DNA of 64,000 nt from the NCBI GenBank assembly GCA_016789025.1, contig JAEURC010000002.1, forward strand, positions 1 to 64,000, written 5' to 3'. The position numbers were made by a program, and so were the translations under genes. Shown here piece by piece: positions 33,954 to 42,152 of this stretch. Source of the DNA: Anaerolineales bacterium. GTDB lineage: Bacteria; Chloroflexota; Anaerolineae; Anaerolineales; Villigracilaceae. Below the pieces are notes generated by a model that was not told where the DNA came from, ran no database searches, and saw only the letters and a list, made by a program, of their open reading frames with translations. The first letter of the stretch is position 1, and each line of letters begins with the position of its first letter.

Positions 33954-34004
33954 CAACGGCAACTCCATTGGAGCCAGGTTCAAAGCGCGAAACACAGTTT
34001 CTTC

Positions 34005-34898
34005 TTACGAGGAGGAGGAGGCGTGTCGAAGGTAGATCGACCAATACACTACCGCCACAAGGAACACGCCACCGATGATATTGCCGATGGTCACCGGCAA
34101 TAGATTTGAAAACCAGAATGCCTGCCAGGTCAATTGATCGAGGTTTGGGACCGATTCAGCGACCGTGGAGGTGAAGACAGGATCGAACATTTTTATCGCC
34201 AGCGCGTATGGGATGAAATACATATTGGCAATGCTGTGCTCGAAGCCAGCCGCAACAAACGCGGTGATCGGGAAGATGATCGCGGCGATCTTATCGAGCG
34301 TACTGCGGGCGCTAAAGGTCAACCAGACCGCCAGGCACACCAATCCGTTACAAAGGATGCCAAGCGCCACAGCCTGCAAAAAATCGAGGTCAGATTTGGC
34401 GGCGCCGATACGCAGCGCGGTAACGCCAACCGAGTTCCCGCCGAAGGTGTATTGTTTCGTAAAGAACATCAGGATCACAGTTCCAATGGCGCCAATGAAA
34501 TTGCCCGCATAGACCACAACCCAGTTCCGCAAAACGGCGCGTGTGGTCACTTTTCCGCTCGCCCACGCCATCACGATCAGGTTGTTGCCGGTAAATAACT
34601 CCGCGCCTCCAACTACTACCAGGATCAAGCCAAGACAAAAGACCAAACCCGCCAGCAGGCGAGTCACGCCAAACGGCAGGGAGCCCGAGTACGCCAGCCC
34701 ACCGCTTTGCGCCGTGAACGTCATGGAACCTGCGCTGACCGTTGTCGAAAAGATCGCCCCCAGCGAAATGAACGCGCCCGCAAGAACGGCAAGCATGAAC
34801 ATTTTCAATAACGGCATTTCGGCTTTGCGCACGCCTAAAGCCTCTGTCCGCGCCGCCATCTCTGGCGGAAGCAACGCATCAATGTGGATTTCGCTCAT
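34005..34898 (-). CDS. Formate/nitrite transporter (FocA/NirC family)
   Basis: This is a pentameric anion channel of the FNT family. The ATG at 34898 is chosen because GGAGG stands 6 nt upstream and the product then starts MSEIHIDALLPPEMAARTEALGVRKAEMP (297 residues, the usual length). It has six membrane segments, with the conserved LFTGNNLIVMAWASGKVTT (the omega-loop region), the pore His region AAGFEHSIANMYFIPYALAI and LLPVTIGNIIGGVFLVAVVYWSIY. Substrates in the family are formate, nitrite or hydrosulfide; nothing in the neighbourhood decides between them. It is a single gene. Confidence 0.93.
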   Translation of the reverse strand: MSEIHIDALLPPEMAARTEALGVRKAEMPLLKMFMLAVLAGAFISLGAIFSTTVSAGSMTFTAQSGGLAYSGSLPFGVTRLLAGLVFCLGLILVVVGGAELFTGNNLIVMAWASGKVTTRAVLRNWVVVYAGNFIGAIGTVILMFFTKQYTFGGNSVGVTALRIGAAKSDLDFLQAVALGILCNGLVCLAVWLTFSARSTLDKIAAIIFPITAFVAAGFEHSIANMYFIPYALAIKMFDPVFTSTVAESVPNLDQLTWQAFWFSNLLPVTIGNIIGGVFLVAVVYWSIYLRHASSSS

Positions 34899-35006
34899 GG
34901 CATCCTCCGTGATTGCTTTGGTTGCATCATAACAAACTTGCGTCCCCGGCTTGTCATAAGAGAACGGTGATTTTCTTCCCAAGTTCTCCCGTAAGACATG
35001 TCAACT

Positions 35007-35573
35007 TCAATCGGCAGTGTTTTTTAGTCGTTTGACTTCGTCGAAAGATAAATCACGCCACTCCCCGGGCTTCAAATCACCCAATGTGATCGATCCCAGT
35101 TGAGAACGAAACAATCTCAAGGTAAATAGCCCGACCGTCGCGGTCATGCGGCGTATCTGACGCTTCTTTCCCTCGCGGAGCTTGATCTCGATCCATGAGG
35201 TTGGTCCGTGTGGCGTCACCGGCTTGGGGCGGGGAGGCAGGCCGGGGTCGGGAATGACGCGAGTTTTACAGGGCAAAGTCCGATAGCCTTTGATATCCAC
35301 GCCTCGTTCCAAACGTGATAATTTCTCCAGAGACGGATCGCCCTCCACCATCACCCAGTAGATTTTTTCTCCATGATGTCGCGGGTCGGTCAATTTTTTA
35401 ATAAGCACGCCATCGTCGGTTAGGAGCAGTAAGCCTTCGCTGTCGCGATCCAGCCGCCCTGCCGCGTACACACCGGGCACAGGAATAAATTGTTTCAGCG
35501 TCGGATGACCGGTTCCTTCATCCGTGAATTGCGAAAGCACGCCATAAGGTTTGTTGAAGAGAATGTATCGCAT
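35007..35573 (-). CDS. rRNA pseudouridine synthase (RluE-like)
   Basis: The 188-residue protein is an RsuA-family pseudouridine synthase without an S4 domain, as in RluE. It starts YILFNKPYGVLSQFTD and has the catalytic Asp in AAGRLDRDSEGLLLLTDDG. The later block REGKKRQIRRMTATVGLFTLRLFRSQLGSITLG is the conserved second part of the active site. RluE converts U2457 of 23S rRNA; that target is by similarity. It is divergent from the small gene at 35625 and both promoters lie in the 51-base gap between them. Confidence 0.92.
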   Translation of the reverse strand: MRYILFNKPYGVLSQFTDEGTGHPTLKQFIPVPGVYAAGRLDRDSEGLLLLTDDGVLIKKLTDPRHHGEKIYWVMVEGDPSLEKLSRLERGVDIKGYRTLPCKTRVIPDPGLPPRPKPVTPHGPTSWIEIKLREGKKRQIRRMTATVGLFTLRLFRSQLGSITLGDLKPGEWRDLSFDEVKRLKNTAD

Positions 35574-35588
35574 TTATTCAATCGGGAC

Positions 35589-35594
35589 TATAAT
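35589..35594 (+). promoter_or_regulatory. -10 box between rluE-like gene and the 35625 gene
   Basis: TATAAT stands 30 nt before the ATG of the small plus-strand gene. The complementary strand reads TATAGT at the same place, so the box may serve both divergent genes. Confidence 0.5.
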
Positions 35595-35624
35595 ATTTTT
35601 ACGTCATAACCCAGAGGAGATTCT

Positions 35625-36014
35625 ATGGGAAAGAAAATTGTTAAACATTCGGGCGGCAAGCACAAAATTAGCGGCAAAGGAGGCAAAAAATCGTTCAATC
35701 TGGCGCTGAACGCGAAAAACCTTGACGATTACATCGTGGAAGAACTGGACGGGGATGATATGAAAGTTCCCGCAGACAATCCATTGAACATCAACTGGTT
35801 TGCGTGTTTCAACGTCAAAAACAAGAAAGACAATAAATACGCATCGGTGAAGTATTCTTTCGATGTCGATGTGGATGACAACCAGCGAATCTTTCTCGCG
35901 TATCCAAACAAAGAAGGCGTCATCACCGCCTACGAAATGACCGATCAAGTCAAAAAGGGAAAAATAAAGATCGAGCTCAGCGAGGGCGATCCTGCCGTCG
36001 GCGGCGTCCCTTAA
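35625..36014 (+). CDS. Hypothetical protein, 129 residues
   Basis: I do not recognise a family. The protein is rich in Lys, Asn and Asp. It opens with a basic, Gly-rich segment (GKKIVKHSGGKHKISGKGGKKSF) and continues with what look like beta strands (DNKYASVKYSFDVDVDDNQRIFLAYPNKEGVITAYEM), as in a small beta-sandwich. The end is acidic. There is no signal peptide or membrane segment. The RBS (GAGGAG) and promoter are clear, which supports a real gene. Its stop codon is directly against the stop of the convergent cyclase gene. Confidence 0.75.
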   Translation: MGKKIVKHSGGKHKISGKGGKKSFNLALNAKNLDDYIVEELDGDDMKVPADNPLNINWFACFNVKNKKDNKYASVKYSFDVDVDDNQRIFLAYPNKEGVITAYEMTDQVKKGKIKIELSEGDPAVGGVP

Positions 36015-39000
36015 TCACCCTCGTCTCGTTGCAACATGCTCCATGATCTCCCGCCGCCACGGCACATTATCGATGAAACGACGGCGGGAGGATACAACGG
36101 AAATCCTGGCGGTTTGCGCATGTAGCAAATCGCGAGCCACAGCAAGAATATCATCACAACGGGGATCGTGTTGCGTATCTAATGCGTTGAAGCAAGCAAG
36201 ATAAATTCTCAACGGTTCTTCGGCGCCGTCGAGCGTTCCGCCATTCGCCAGGTACTCCATCACTTCATTTGCATACTGGACAGCAAGAGCATGATCGTGA
36301 TTGGCAAGGGCAACGCGGATCAACCCCGCCAGCGACTCCTTCGCAAGCGAGGGCTGGTTCTGCTCCGTACGCATCTCCACCGCCTGGGCAAACGCGCTTC
36401 GCGCTTCATCCAATTGCCCACCGCCAAGAAGGGCGTTTCCGAGGTAATAGTAAGACCACGCCTCGCCCGATTTATCGCCTTTTGCAAGAGACAGGGTCAT
36501 TGCCTGCGCGGCATATTGTTCAGAACCTTCAACATTTCCCTGAGCTTCATTGACCGCGCTCAAATTCAATAGGGTGTAAATTTCCTGATACGAATGATCC
36601 ACCTCGCGGGCAATGGACAGCGCTCCTTCAAGTTCGGCGCGCGCGGTTTCGTAATCGCCAAGCAACATGTTCACCCAGCCGATATTTGCTTTTTCAACGC
36701 CTTCGCCAAAGCGATCTCCAAGTTCAACAGCCAGTCTTTGAGCCTGGTTGTAATAATCCCGGGCGGCGATGTAATCCCGCAAAACATACGCCGCTGCGTT
36801 GGCAAGGTTGCCCAGCGCCCGCGATTCCAAGACGCGGTCCCCCACCTCGCGCGCAATTTCAACTGCATTTTCCATATACTCAACTGCCTGCGCAGGCTGG
36901 CGCGATTCCAACATGATCAACCCCAGGGCTGTGAGCGACCTGCCCTCCTCCACGCGATTCTTCAAGGCGCGCGCCAGTTCCAATCCCTCGCGCTGGCGGG
37001 CAATGGCTTCCTCTACCCGGCCAAGCCTGAAAGACGCCTGCGCCCGAACAAGGTAAATCCCCAGTGCGATCTCAGGGTCTTCGAGCCGCATCGACATTTC
37101 GATAACCCGCTCAGACGTTTGAAGCGTGTTCTGATAATCGCCAATCGTGAAGTAGTAGTGCGCGTACAACCTCCACACACTTGCCTGTTGCCGGTCGTCG
37201 CGCAATTGAACGGCAATCTTCTCCAGCAATTCCAGGTCTTTTACCTGCAAAGAGCGATTCCCAATCCTGCCATATAAATTAACCCGTTCCTGCAACAAGC
37301 GAAATTGAGTCTCGTAATCGTCAAATGCGGTAAACGAGAACGCCCGTGTGAAATATTCAATGGCTTGATTGTTTTGGTAGGCATCGGCGGAGGCTTTGCC
37401 TGCCAGCGCGTAAAAATGAAGCGCTTTGTCCTTCAACTCGCCCAATTCAGCGTGATGCGCCAATTCGGCGTAGTGAAACTGGACCTCAGCGCCATAGTTC
37501 TTTTCGAGCGCATTCACCGCCAGTCGATGAAGTTCCTGCCGGTGGGCGCGCATTTGCATGGTGTACGCCGCGTCGCGTAACAATCCATGAGAAAAAATAT
37601 ATTTGTTTTCGCCCGCAAACTTCCAGACAGCGTGCTGTTCAGCCTCTCGCACATTCTCTTCCACCAGAGATGTGTTGCCACTCATCTCTGTTAATACCGG
37701 CAGCGAAAATACCCTCCCAAGAATCGCGGCGGTTTGCACGATCTCCTTCACGTTCATGTCCAATTGATCGAGCCTCGCCACCAGCATGGCGCGGATATCG
37801 CCCGGCAGGAACAAATCGCGCACGCGGTTCGACAACGCCCATCCATCCCCTCGCGTTTCGATGAGGCTCTCTTCCTGCAAATACCGGACGATCTGCTCAA
37901 TGAAAAAGGGGTTGCCTTCCGAACGGTCAAGAACTACCTTAGTCAGCCCTGCCGCGGATGGACCGCCTAACAAGATATCCAGTTGGCGCGCCACCGCCTC
38001 TTCCGAAAGCCTTCCCAGCGTGATCGATACATCCGCCAGCGCTTCGTCTGCGGTGAACGGATTTCCCTGTAATCGGGAAGTAACAACCAACGCCACCGGG
38101 TACGGGTCTTTCCCGGTTTGTAGAGCGCGTTTCAGGCGTGGCAGGAATTGAAGCGTGTCTTCATCGATGTAGTGGGCGTCTTCAAGCACAAGAACCAGCG
38201 GCTGGATCAGGCTTTCCGCTTCGATCAGATAAATAAGCGCCGCAAGAGTGCTGTTGTAGCGACTCTTCGCATCGAGGGTTTCGTACAACGACCCTTCCCA
38301 ATATAGGTCAACTAACGCGGCTAACATCGACCGCAGTCGATCCAGTTCCAGCGCCAGATCTTGGTCCGGCGTCATTGCGATCACCCTTTGCATTCGGGTT
38401 TCAAAATTTTCGATACGCTTCTCGAGGGACTCCGCGGCGGCAATATCAAAATAGCGAAGAAGCCAATAGCGGATTGGGTTGAACGATTGCCTAAGGATCT
38501 GGTCAGCCTGCAAAACGCCCCATTGAATGTTCGGATTCTCATGCATCATCATCGTTCTGAATTCATGAAGAAGCCGACCTTTCCCCATGCCAGGATCGCC
38601 CAATAAAAGTAAAGCCCCGGGAAATTGCCATTTCCACAATGGTTCGGCGAATGTCAAACAACGGGACAATTCTTCGCCGCGCCCAACCATTTCACCCTGG
38701 TAGATCGACTCAGCCTCCACCCGACGGCTTTTGAGCACATGCACTTTTTGTTCGGAGGAGAACCCTTTGAATTTCTGAACGCCCAAGAATTCGATCTCGA
38801 ACCACGCCGAGACACGCCGCGCAATACGATCGTCCACCCAGATATGCCCAGTCGACGCCGACATCATGAATCGGGCGGCGAGGTTTACGCCCCAACCATA
38901 ACAGGTGTAATCCTCGCTCATGCTACTGCCGAGGTAGCCGGCGTGAGCGATGTAGTACGTGATCCCGGCGGTAATCGGGAATTTTACCCGCGACTTTAAC

Positions 39001-39929
39001 TCGAGGATGAAATTCAGCACCCTGCCAATATCGTTTTCATACGCCATCGGCGCCCCCCACAACATCAACATATTGCAACCTTTGTCTCCGAAATCCAATC
39101 GATTCAACAACCCGCCAAACTTTTGTCGCAATTCAAACACCACACGAAAGAATTGCTCGAGTTCATCGCCTTCCAACTCCGGAAAGCGCATGAAGAGATT
39201 GACTACCTGTCGAAATTCGCCTCGCACATCTTGCGAGACGATCTCCTCCGGAAAGAATACCTTCGATATGTCGAGATCAACCGACGGAAAGTTCGTCGGG
39301 CTGGGTGATGGTTTCCCATGGCGAAACCCGCCGCACCGGTGGAAAGATCCGACTGGCTGGGTTTGCACTGAATCTGATAATAAGCGAAGCATCGAATCTG
39401 TAAAGAGAATCTCACCGGCCGAGGCTTGCTGTTCCGCTTTTGCAGACTCGTCCACTGCCGTGCCACGAAAATAATAAGTAGCGCTTTCCTCGTCGATGGA
39501 ACGCAAAATTCCCCAGGCAACATCGCCTACAGCCAGCCCCACTTTGACCGAAAATTGGAAATTTCCATATGGGGTTTGCCGGACAGGATTCTCGAAAAGA
39601 TGCGACTGCACTTCAGACGCGGCGGCAAGCGCGCGCAAGGCAACATCCTTCGGCGGAATATCATCCAAAGGAAACAGAGCCATGATGCCATCGCCGGCAA
39701 AGCCGACCACTTTGCCGCCATATTCGAAGATACTTTCGACAAGAGGGTCGAACACGCCGTGCATTAACCCTGCCAACACCTCTGCCCCGTGCTGGCCGTG
39801 TTGCATCAGCGTGTCGGTCATGGAAGAAAAGCCGGACAGATCAAGGAACAAGCCAACCGCCGAAAACTTCCCGGCGTATCTGCCTGCCCGATAATTATCA
39901 ATAATGATCTGAGGGACAACGCGATGCAT
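36015..39929 (-). CDS. ADCY10-like (soluble adenylyl cyclase) double cyclase-ATPase-TPR protein
   Basis: The 1304-residue protein has the domain order of mammalian soluble adenylyl cyclase. The first cyclase domain (residues about 20-200) has LFLDLSGFSSMTD and GFAGDGIMALFP with both metal Asp residues. The second (about 240-410) has the degenerate form KGCNMLMLWGAPMAYENDIGRVLNF and LGSSMSEDYTCYGWGVNLAARFM. An AAA/STAND ATPase follows (P-loop LLLGDPGMGKGRLL near residue 440, LVLEDAHYIDEDTLQFL). From about residue 840 there are TPR repeats (ALGLIMLESRQPAQAVEYMENAVEIA and similar). It probably makes cAMP under control of the ATPase/TPR module. The start codon lies seven bases after TACAAT, with no RBS. 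Confidence 0.92.
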   Translation of the reverse strand: MHRVVPQIIIDNYRAGRYAGKFSAVGLFLDLSGFSSMTDTLMQHGQHGAEVLAGLMHGVFDPLVESIFEYGGKVVGFAGDGIMALFPLDDIPPKDVALRALAAASEVQSHLFENPVRQTPYGNFQFSVKVGLAVGDVAWGILRSIDEESATYYFRGTAVDESAKAEQQASAGEILFTDSMLRLLSDSVQTQPVGSFHRCGGFRHGKPSPSPTNFPSVDLDISKVFFPEEIVSQDVRGEFRQVVNLFMRFPELEGDELEQFFRVVFELRQKFGGLLNRLDFGDKGCNMLMLWGAPMAYENDIGRVLNFILELKSRVKFPITAGITYYIAHAGYLGSSMSEDYTCYGWGVNLAARFMMSASTGHIWVDDRIARRVSAWFEIEFLGVQKFKGFSSEQKVHVLKSRRVEAESIYQGEMVGRGEELSRCLTFAEPLWKWQFPGALLLLGDPGMGKGRLLHEFRTMMMHENPNIQWGVLQADQILRQSFNPIRYWLLRYFDIAAAESLEKRIENFETRMQRVIAMTPDQDLALELDRLRSMLAALVDLYWEGSLYETLDAKSRYNSTLAALIYLIEAESLIQPLVLVLEDAHYIDEDTLQFLPRLKRALQTGKDPYPVALVVTSRLQGNPFTADEALADVSITLGRLSEEAVARQLDILLGGPSAAGLTKVVLDRSEGNPFFIEQIVRYLQEESLIETRGDGWALSNRVRDLFLPGDIRAMLVARLDQLDMNVKEIVQTAAILGRVFSLPVLTEMSGNTSLVEENVREAEQHAVWKFAGENKYIFSHGLLRDAAYTMQMRAHRQELHRLAVNALEKNYGAEVQFHYAELAHHAELGELKDKALHFYALAGKASADAYQNNQAIEYFTRAFSFTAFDDYETQFRLLQERVNLYGRIGNRSLQVKDLELLEKIAVQLRDDRQQASVWRLYAHYYFTIGDYQNTLQTSERVIEMSMRLEDPEIALGIYLVRAQASFRLGRVEEAIARQREGLELARALKNRVEEGRSLTALGLIMLESRQPAQAVEYMENAVEIAREVGDRVLESRALGNLANAAAYVLRDYIAARDYYNQAQRLAVELGDRFGEGVEKANIGWVNMLLGDYETARAELEGALSIAREVDHSYQEIYTLLNLSAVNEAQGNVEGSEQYAAQAMTLSLAKGDKSGEAWSYYYLGNALLGGGQLDEARSAFAQAVEMRTEQNQPSLAKESLAGLIRVALANHDHALAVQYANEVMEYLANGGTLDGAEEPLRIYLACFNALDTQHDPRCDDILAVARDLLHAQTARISVVSSRRRFIDNVPWRREIMEHVATRRG

Positions 39930-39936
39930 CGCAAAT

Positions 39937-39942
39937 ATTGTA
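39937..39942 (-). promoter_or_regulatory. -10 box of a probable leaderless promoter (ADCY10-like gene)
   Basis: The minus strand reads TACAAT, seven bases, then the ATG at 39929. It lies five bases from the divergent trmH -10 box, so the two promoters are back to back and must compete for polymerase. Confidence 0.5.
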
Positions 39943-39947
39943 GCATG

Positions 39948-39953
39948 TATAAT
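39948..39953 (+). promoter_or_regulatory. -10 box of a probable leaderless promoter (TrmH-like gene)
   Basis: TATAAT ends six bases before the ATG at 39960. No ribosome binding site is present. The TATAAT overlaps the expected -35 region of the divergent gene and vice versa. Confidence 0.55.
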
Positions 39954-39959
39954 GTCGTC

Positions 39960-40607
39960 ATGCGAGAAGGTATCGTTCAGGTCAGGGTTTGTCGTTCTTG
40001 CGGGTTGCGCTATCCACTCACAGACGAGCGCGTCTTTGGGCTTCGGTGCCCGTCATGTTTGGGCGAAACCCGCCTTGTAAGACAAAGGAAAGCCAACTTA
40101 GAAGCCCCACGCCTCCGCAAGCAAACAAAGAAAGAAAACGCAGGCGGGATATCCGTGTTACTCGACAATATCCGCTCTGCGGGAAACGTTGGGTCGATCT
40201 TACGAAGCGCGGAGGGATTCGGCTTCTCGCATGTGTACCTGTGCGGTATCACGCCAACGCCTGAAAACGAGGCTGTAAAAAAAACCGCGCTGGGGGCGGA
40301 TGAATCGGTTACATGGTCGTATCACAAAGACGCGGTGAAACTGACAAAAGGCTTGAAAACCAAAGGCTGGGAAATCTTCTCTCTTGAAGAGAAAAAAAAC
40401 GCCAGCAACATCGCCAACGCACAGCGCGATCTTGACCCCGCCCGGCAAACCGTGTTGATTGTCGGTAACGAAGTAACCGGAGTGGACACATCCTTGCTTG
40501 AGTTATGCAAACGCATCTTCTACATTCCCATGCAAGGCGAAAAGAAGTCGTTCAACGTGGCAGTGGCATTCGGCATCGCGGCATACGCGCTTCGCGCAAC
40601 TGGCTGA
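39960..40607 (+). CDS. TrmH-family (SPOUT) RNA methyltransferase with N-terminal zinc ribbon
   Basis: The ATG at 39960 gives 215 residues. The N-terminus is a small treble-clef or zinc-ribbon domain with two Cys-x2-Cys pairs (VCRSCGLRYPLTDERVFGLRCPSCLG). The rest is a SPOUT methyltransferase: motif 1 NIRSAGNVGSILRSAEGFG, motif 2 IVGNEVTGVD and motif 3 IPMQGEKKSFNVAVAFGIAAYAL, which together form the S-adenosylmethionine knot. It probably 2'-O-methylates tRNA or rRNA. The zinc ribbon is not part of classical TrmH and may guide the RNA contact. Longer in-frame starts upstream would run into the opposing cyclase gene, so they are rejected. Divergent from the ADCY10-like gene. Confidence 0.9.
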   Translation: MREGIVQVRVCRSCGLRYPLTDERVFGLRCPSCLGETRLVRQRKANLEAPRLRKQTKKENAGGISVLLDNIRSAGNVGSILRSAEGFGFSHVYLCGITPTPENEAVKKTALGADESVTWSYHKDAVKLTKGLKTKGWEIFSLEEKKNASNIANAQRDLDPARQTVLIVGNEVTGVDTSLLELCKRIFYIPMQGEKKSFNVAVAFGIAAYALRATG

Positions 40608-40657
40608 CTTGCTCGTGTGTTATCATAACCATACCGCATCACAAGAGGAGATCAATC

Positions 40658-41344
40658 ATGGCGATCAAATTATCACTACCCGTCAACGGACCCATCACCC
40701 AACTGTTCGGCGAAAACCCGGATATTTACAAGAAGTGGGGCTTCCCAGGGCATAACGGCATCGATTACGGCATCCCCAATGGAACGCCCATTATGGCCGC
40801 CGCCGCGGGAACCGTCGCGCTGGTCGGTTTTGAAAATGGCGGCTACGGCAACTACGTCAAACTTAGCCATGTAGATGGCAGTAAAACTTATTTCACATAT
40901 TACGCCCACTTGGCGCACGCCTCAGTAGCGGCGGGGCAAAAGGTCAAAGCCGGAGCCGTCATCGGCACGAGCAACAACACCGGCGCAAGCACAGGACCTC
41001 ATTTACACTTCGGCTTGAAGATCGACGGCGAGAACCCCCCATACAAGGGATATGTCGACCCAACGCCTTACTACTCGAAAGAAACAGGAACCGAAGAATC
41101 GGCAGTTACCACCGACATTCCAGACGCGGTCAAAATTCCATCCAGCCTTTCGTTTGAAGTTCTTTCCGAGTTGCTCAACGTCCGCAACGGGCCCGGCGTC
41201 GAATTCAGCATCGTCGGTCAATTACAAAAAGGCGCCGTTGTCTCAGGCAAACGCTTGCAATCGAAAAGCGTGTGGATCGAATACGAAAAGGGAAAATGGA
41301 TCGCGCTGGCGTTCAACGGAATTGTGAATCTCAAAGTGAAATAA
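40658..41344 (+). CDS. M23-family metallopeptidase with SH3 domain
   Basis: The ATG at 40658, with AGAGGAG nine nt upstream, gives 228 residues. The zinc-peptidase domain has HNGIDYGIPNGTPIMAAAAGTV (first zinc ligands His and Asp) and GPHLHFGLKIDGENP (the HxH motif), the LytM/lysostaphin pattern. The C-terminal part (from LSELLNVRNGPGVEFSIVGQLQKGAVV) is a bacterial SH3b domain that binds wall. No signal peptide is seen, which is unusual for a wall-acting enzyme, so it may be secreted by another route or act on internal ligands. Followed 7 nt later by an SH3 lipoprotein gene, so the two form an operon. Confidence 0.9.
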   Translation: MAIKLSLPVNGPITQLFGENPDIYKKWGFPGHNGIDYGIPNGTPIMAAAAGTVALVGFENGGYGNYVKLSHVDGSKTYFTYYAHLAHASVAAGQKVKAGAVIGTSNNTGASTGPHLHFGLKIDGENPPYKGYVDPTPYYSKETGTEESAVTTDIPDAVKIPSSLSFEVLSELLNVRNGPGVEFSIVGQLQKGAVVSGKRLQSKSVWIEYEKGKWIALAFNGIVNLKVK

Positions 41345-41351
41345 CGGACGA

Positions 41352-42101
41352 ATGCGCCTCTTTCCGACCCTCAGCTTGCTCTGCCTTTTCCCGATCGTTC
41401 TCGCCGCCTGCGCTCCCGCCGAATCGACCGCTTCGCCCGATGGATTGAAAACCGTCGTAGCGGCAACGTTTGCCGCCATGACCGAATCAGCCCCCACGTC
41501 GGCGCCCGAAGCAACCTTCACAGCAATAGCATCTCCAGCTCCAGAAAACACTCCAGAACCTGCAAGTTTTTTCGCCCTGACCAACGCGCAAAACGTTAAC
41601 TTGCGCGTTGGGCCTGGTTCCCTCTTCAAAGTCAGCCGCGTGATGGCGCAAAACGAATCCCTGCAAGTGCTCGGTCGCGCGCGCGGAGGCGAATGGCTGT
41701 ATGTGCTCAACGATGAAGGCATTAACGGTTGGGTTGCGGCGCTCTTCGTGAACTTTGCCCATGACGGACCGCCGCCGCCTTTTGTGGAGCCAGACAACGC
41801 CGCCATGATCACCGGAACCGTGCATACCGAACTTGGCACGCCAGTGAGCGGGATCGGCTTTGCTTTCGAGCAGGGAAAAAATCGCGCCGATGCCGAGACG
41901 GATAAAGAGGGTCGTTTTTACGTCTACCTGCCTTCTCATCTTTCCGGTGCCTGGGAGGTGCGTTATGTTTCGATAAACTGTCAAAGCAACACGATGGACG
42001 CCAATTGCAACTGCATCAGCGGCGCCTGTGGGAGCGCGTTTCCTCCCAAACTTGATGTTACCCTGCCATCCTTATCCGATTTGATTTTTGTGTGGAAGTA
42101 A
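41352..42101 (+). CDS. SH3-domain lipoprotein
   Basis: The 249-residue protein has a lipoprotein signal (lipobox VLAAC, Cys20), a Ser/Thr/Pro-rich linker to about residue 75, then a bacterial SH3 domain (NAQNVNLRVGPGSLFKVSRVMAQNESLQVLG...WLYVLNDEGINGWVAALFV). The C-terminal part (about 150-249) looks like a carboxypeptidase-regulatory-like beta domain (GTVHTELGTPVSGIGFAFEQ...TDKEGRFYVYLPS) with a Cys-rich piece (CQSNTMDANCNCISGAC). It is probably attached to the outer face of the membrane and binds wall or glycan. It partners the M23 peptidase upstream and ends in a strong terminator. Confidence 0.88.
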   Translation: MRLFPTLSLLCLFPIVLAACAPAESTASPDGLKTVVAATFAAMTESAPTSAPEATFTAIASPAPENTPEPASFFALTNAQNVNLRVGPGSLFKVSRVMAQNESLQVLGRARGGEWLYVLNDEGINGWVAALFVNFAHDGPPPPFVEPDNAAMITGTVHTELGTPVSGIGFAFEQGKNRADAETDKEGRFYVYLPSHLSGAWEVRYVSINCQSNTMDANCNCISGACGSAFPPKLDVTLPSLSDLIFVWK

Positions 42102-42119
42102 ATACAAAGATGGACAAAT

Positions 42120-42152
42120 AACGCCCCGAAAATTCGGGGCGTTATTTTTTTG
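42120..42152. terminator. Bidirectional terminator between the SH3 lipoprotein and the response regulator
   Basis: AACGCCCCGAA and TTCGGGGCGTT form an 11-bp perfect stem with a two-base loop, followed on the plus strand by ATTTTTTT. It lies between two convergent genes and overlaps the response regulator stop codon region. Confidence 0.9.

Noticed and set aside
33954..34004. A terminator between the GNAT and FNT genes (CTCCATTGGAG)
   Set aside because: The stem is only five base pairs, and no T-run follows on either strand.
39789..39959. An extended start of the TrmH-like gene
   Set aside because: The extension lies over the opposite-strand cyclase gene and its promoter; the ATG at 39960 is consistent with the -10 box and the zinc-ribbon start.
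40505..40657. An extended start of the M23 peptidase
   Set aside because: It overlaps the end of the TrmH-like gene in another frame, while the ATG at 40658 has a clear AGAGGAG.
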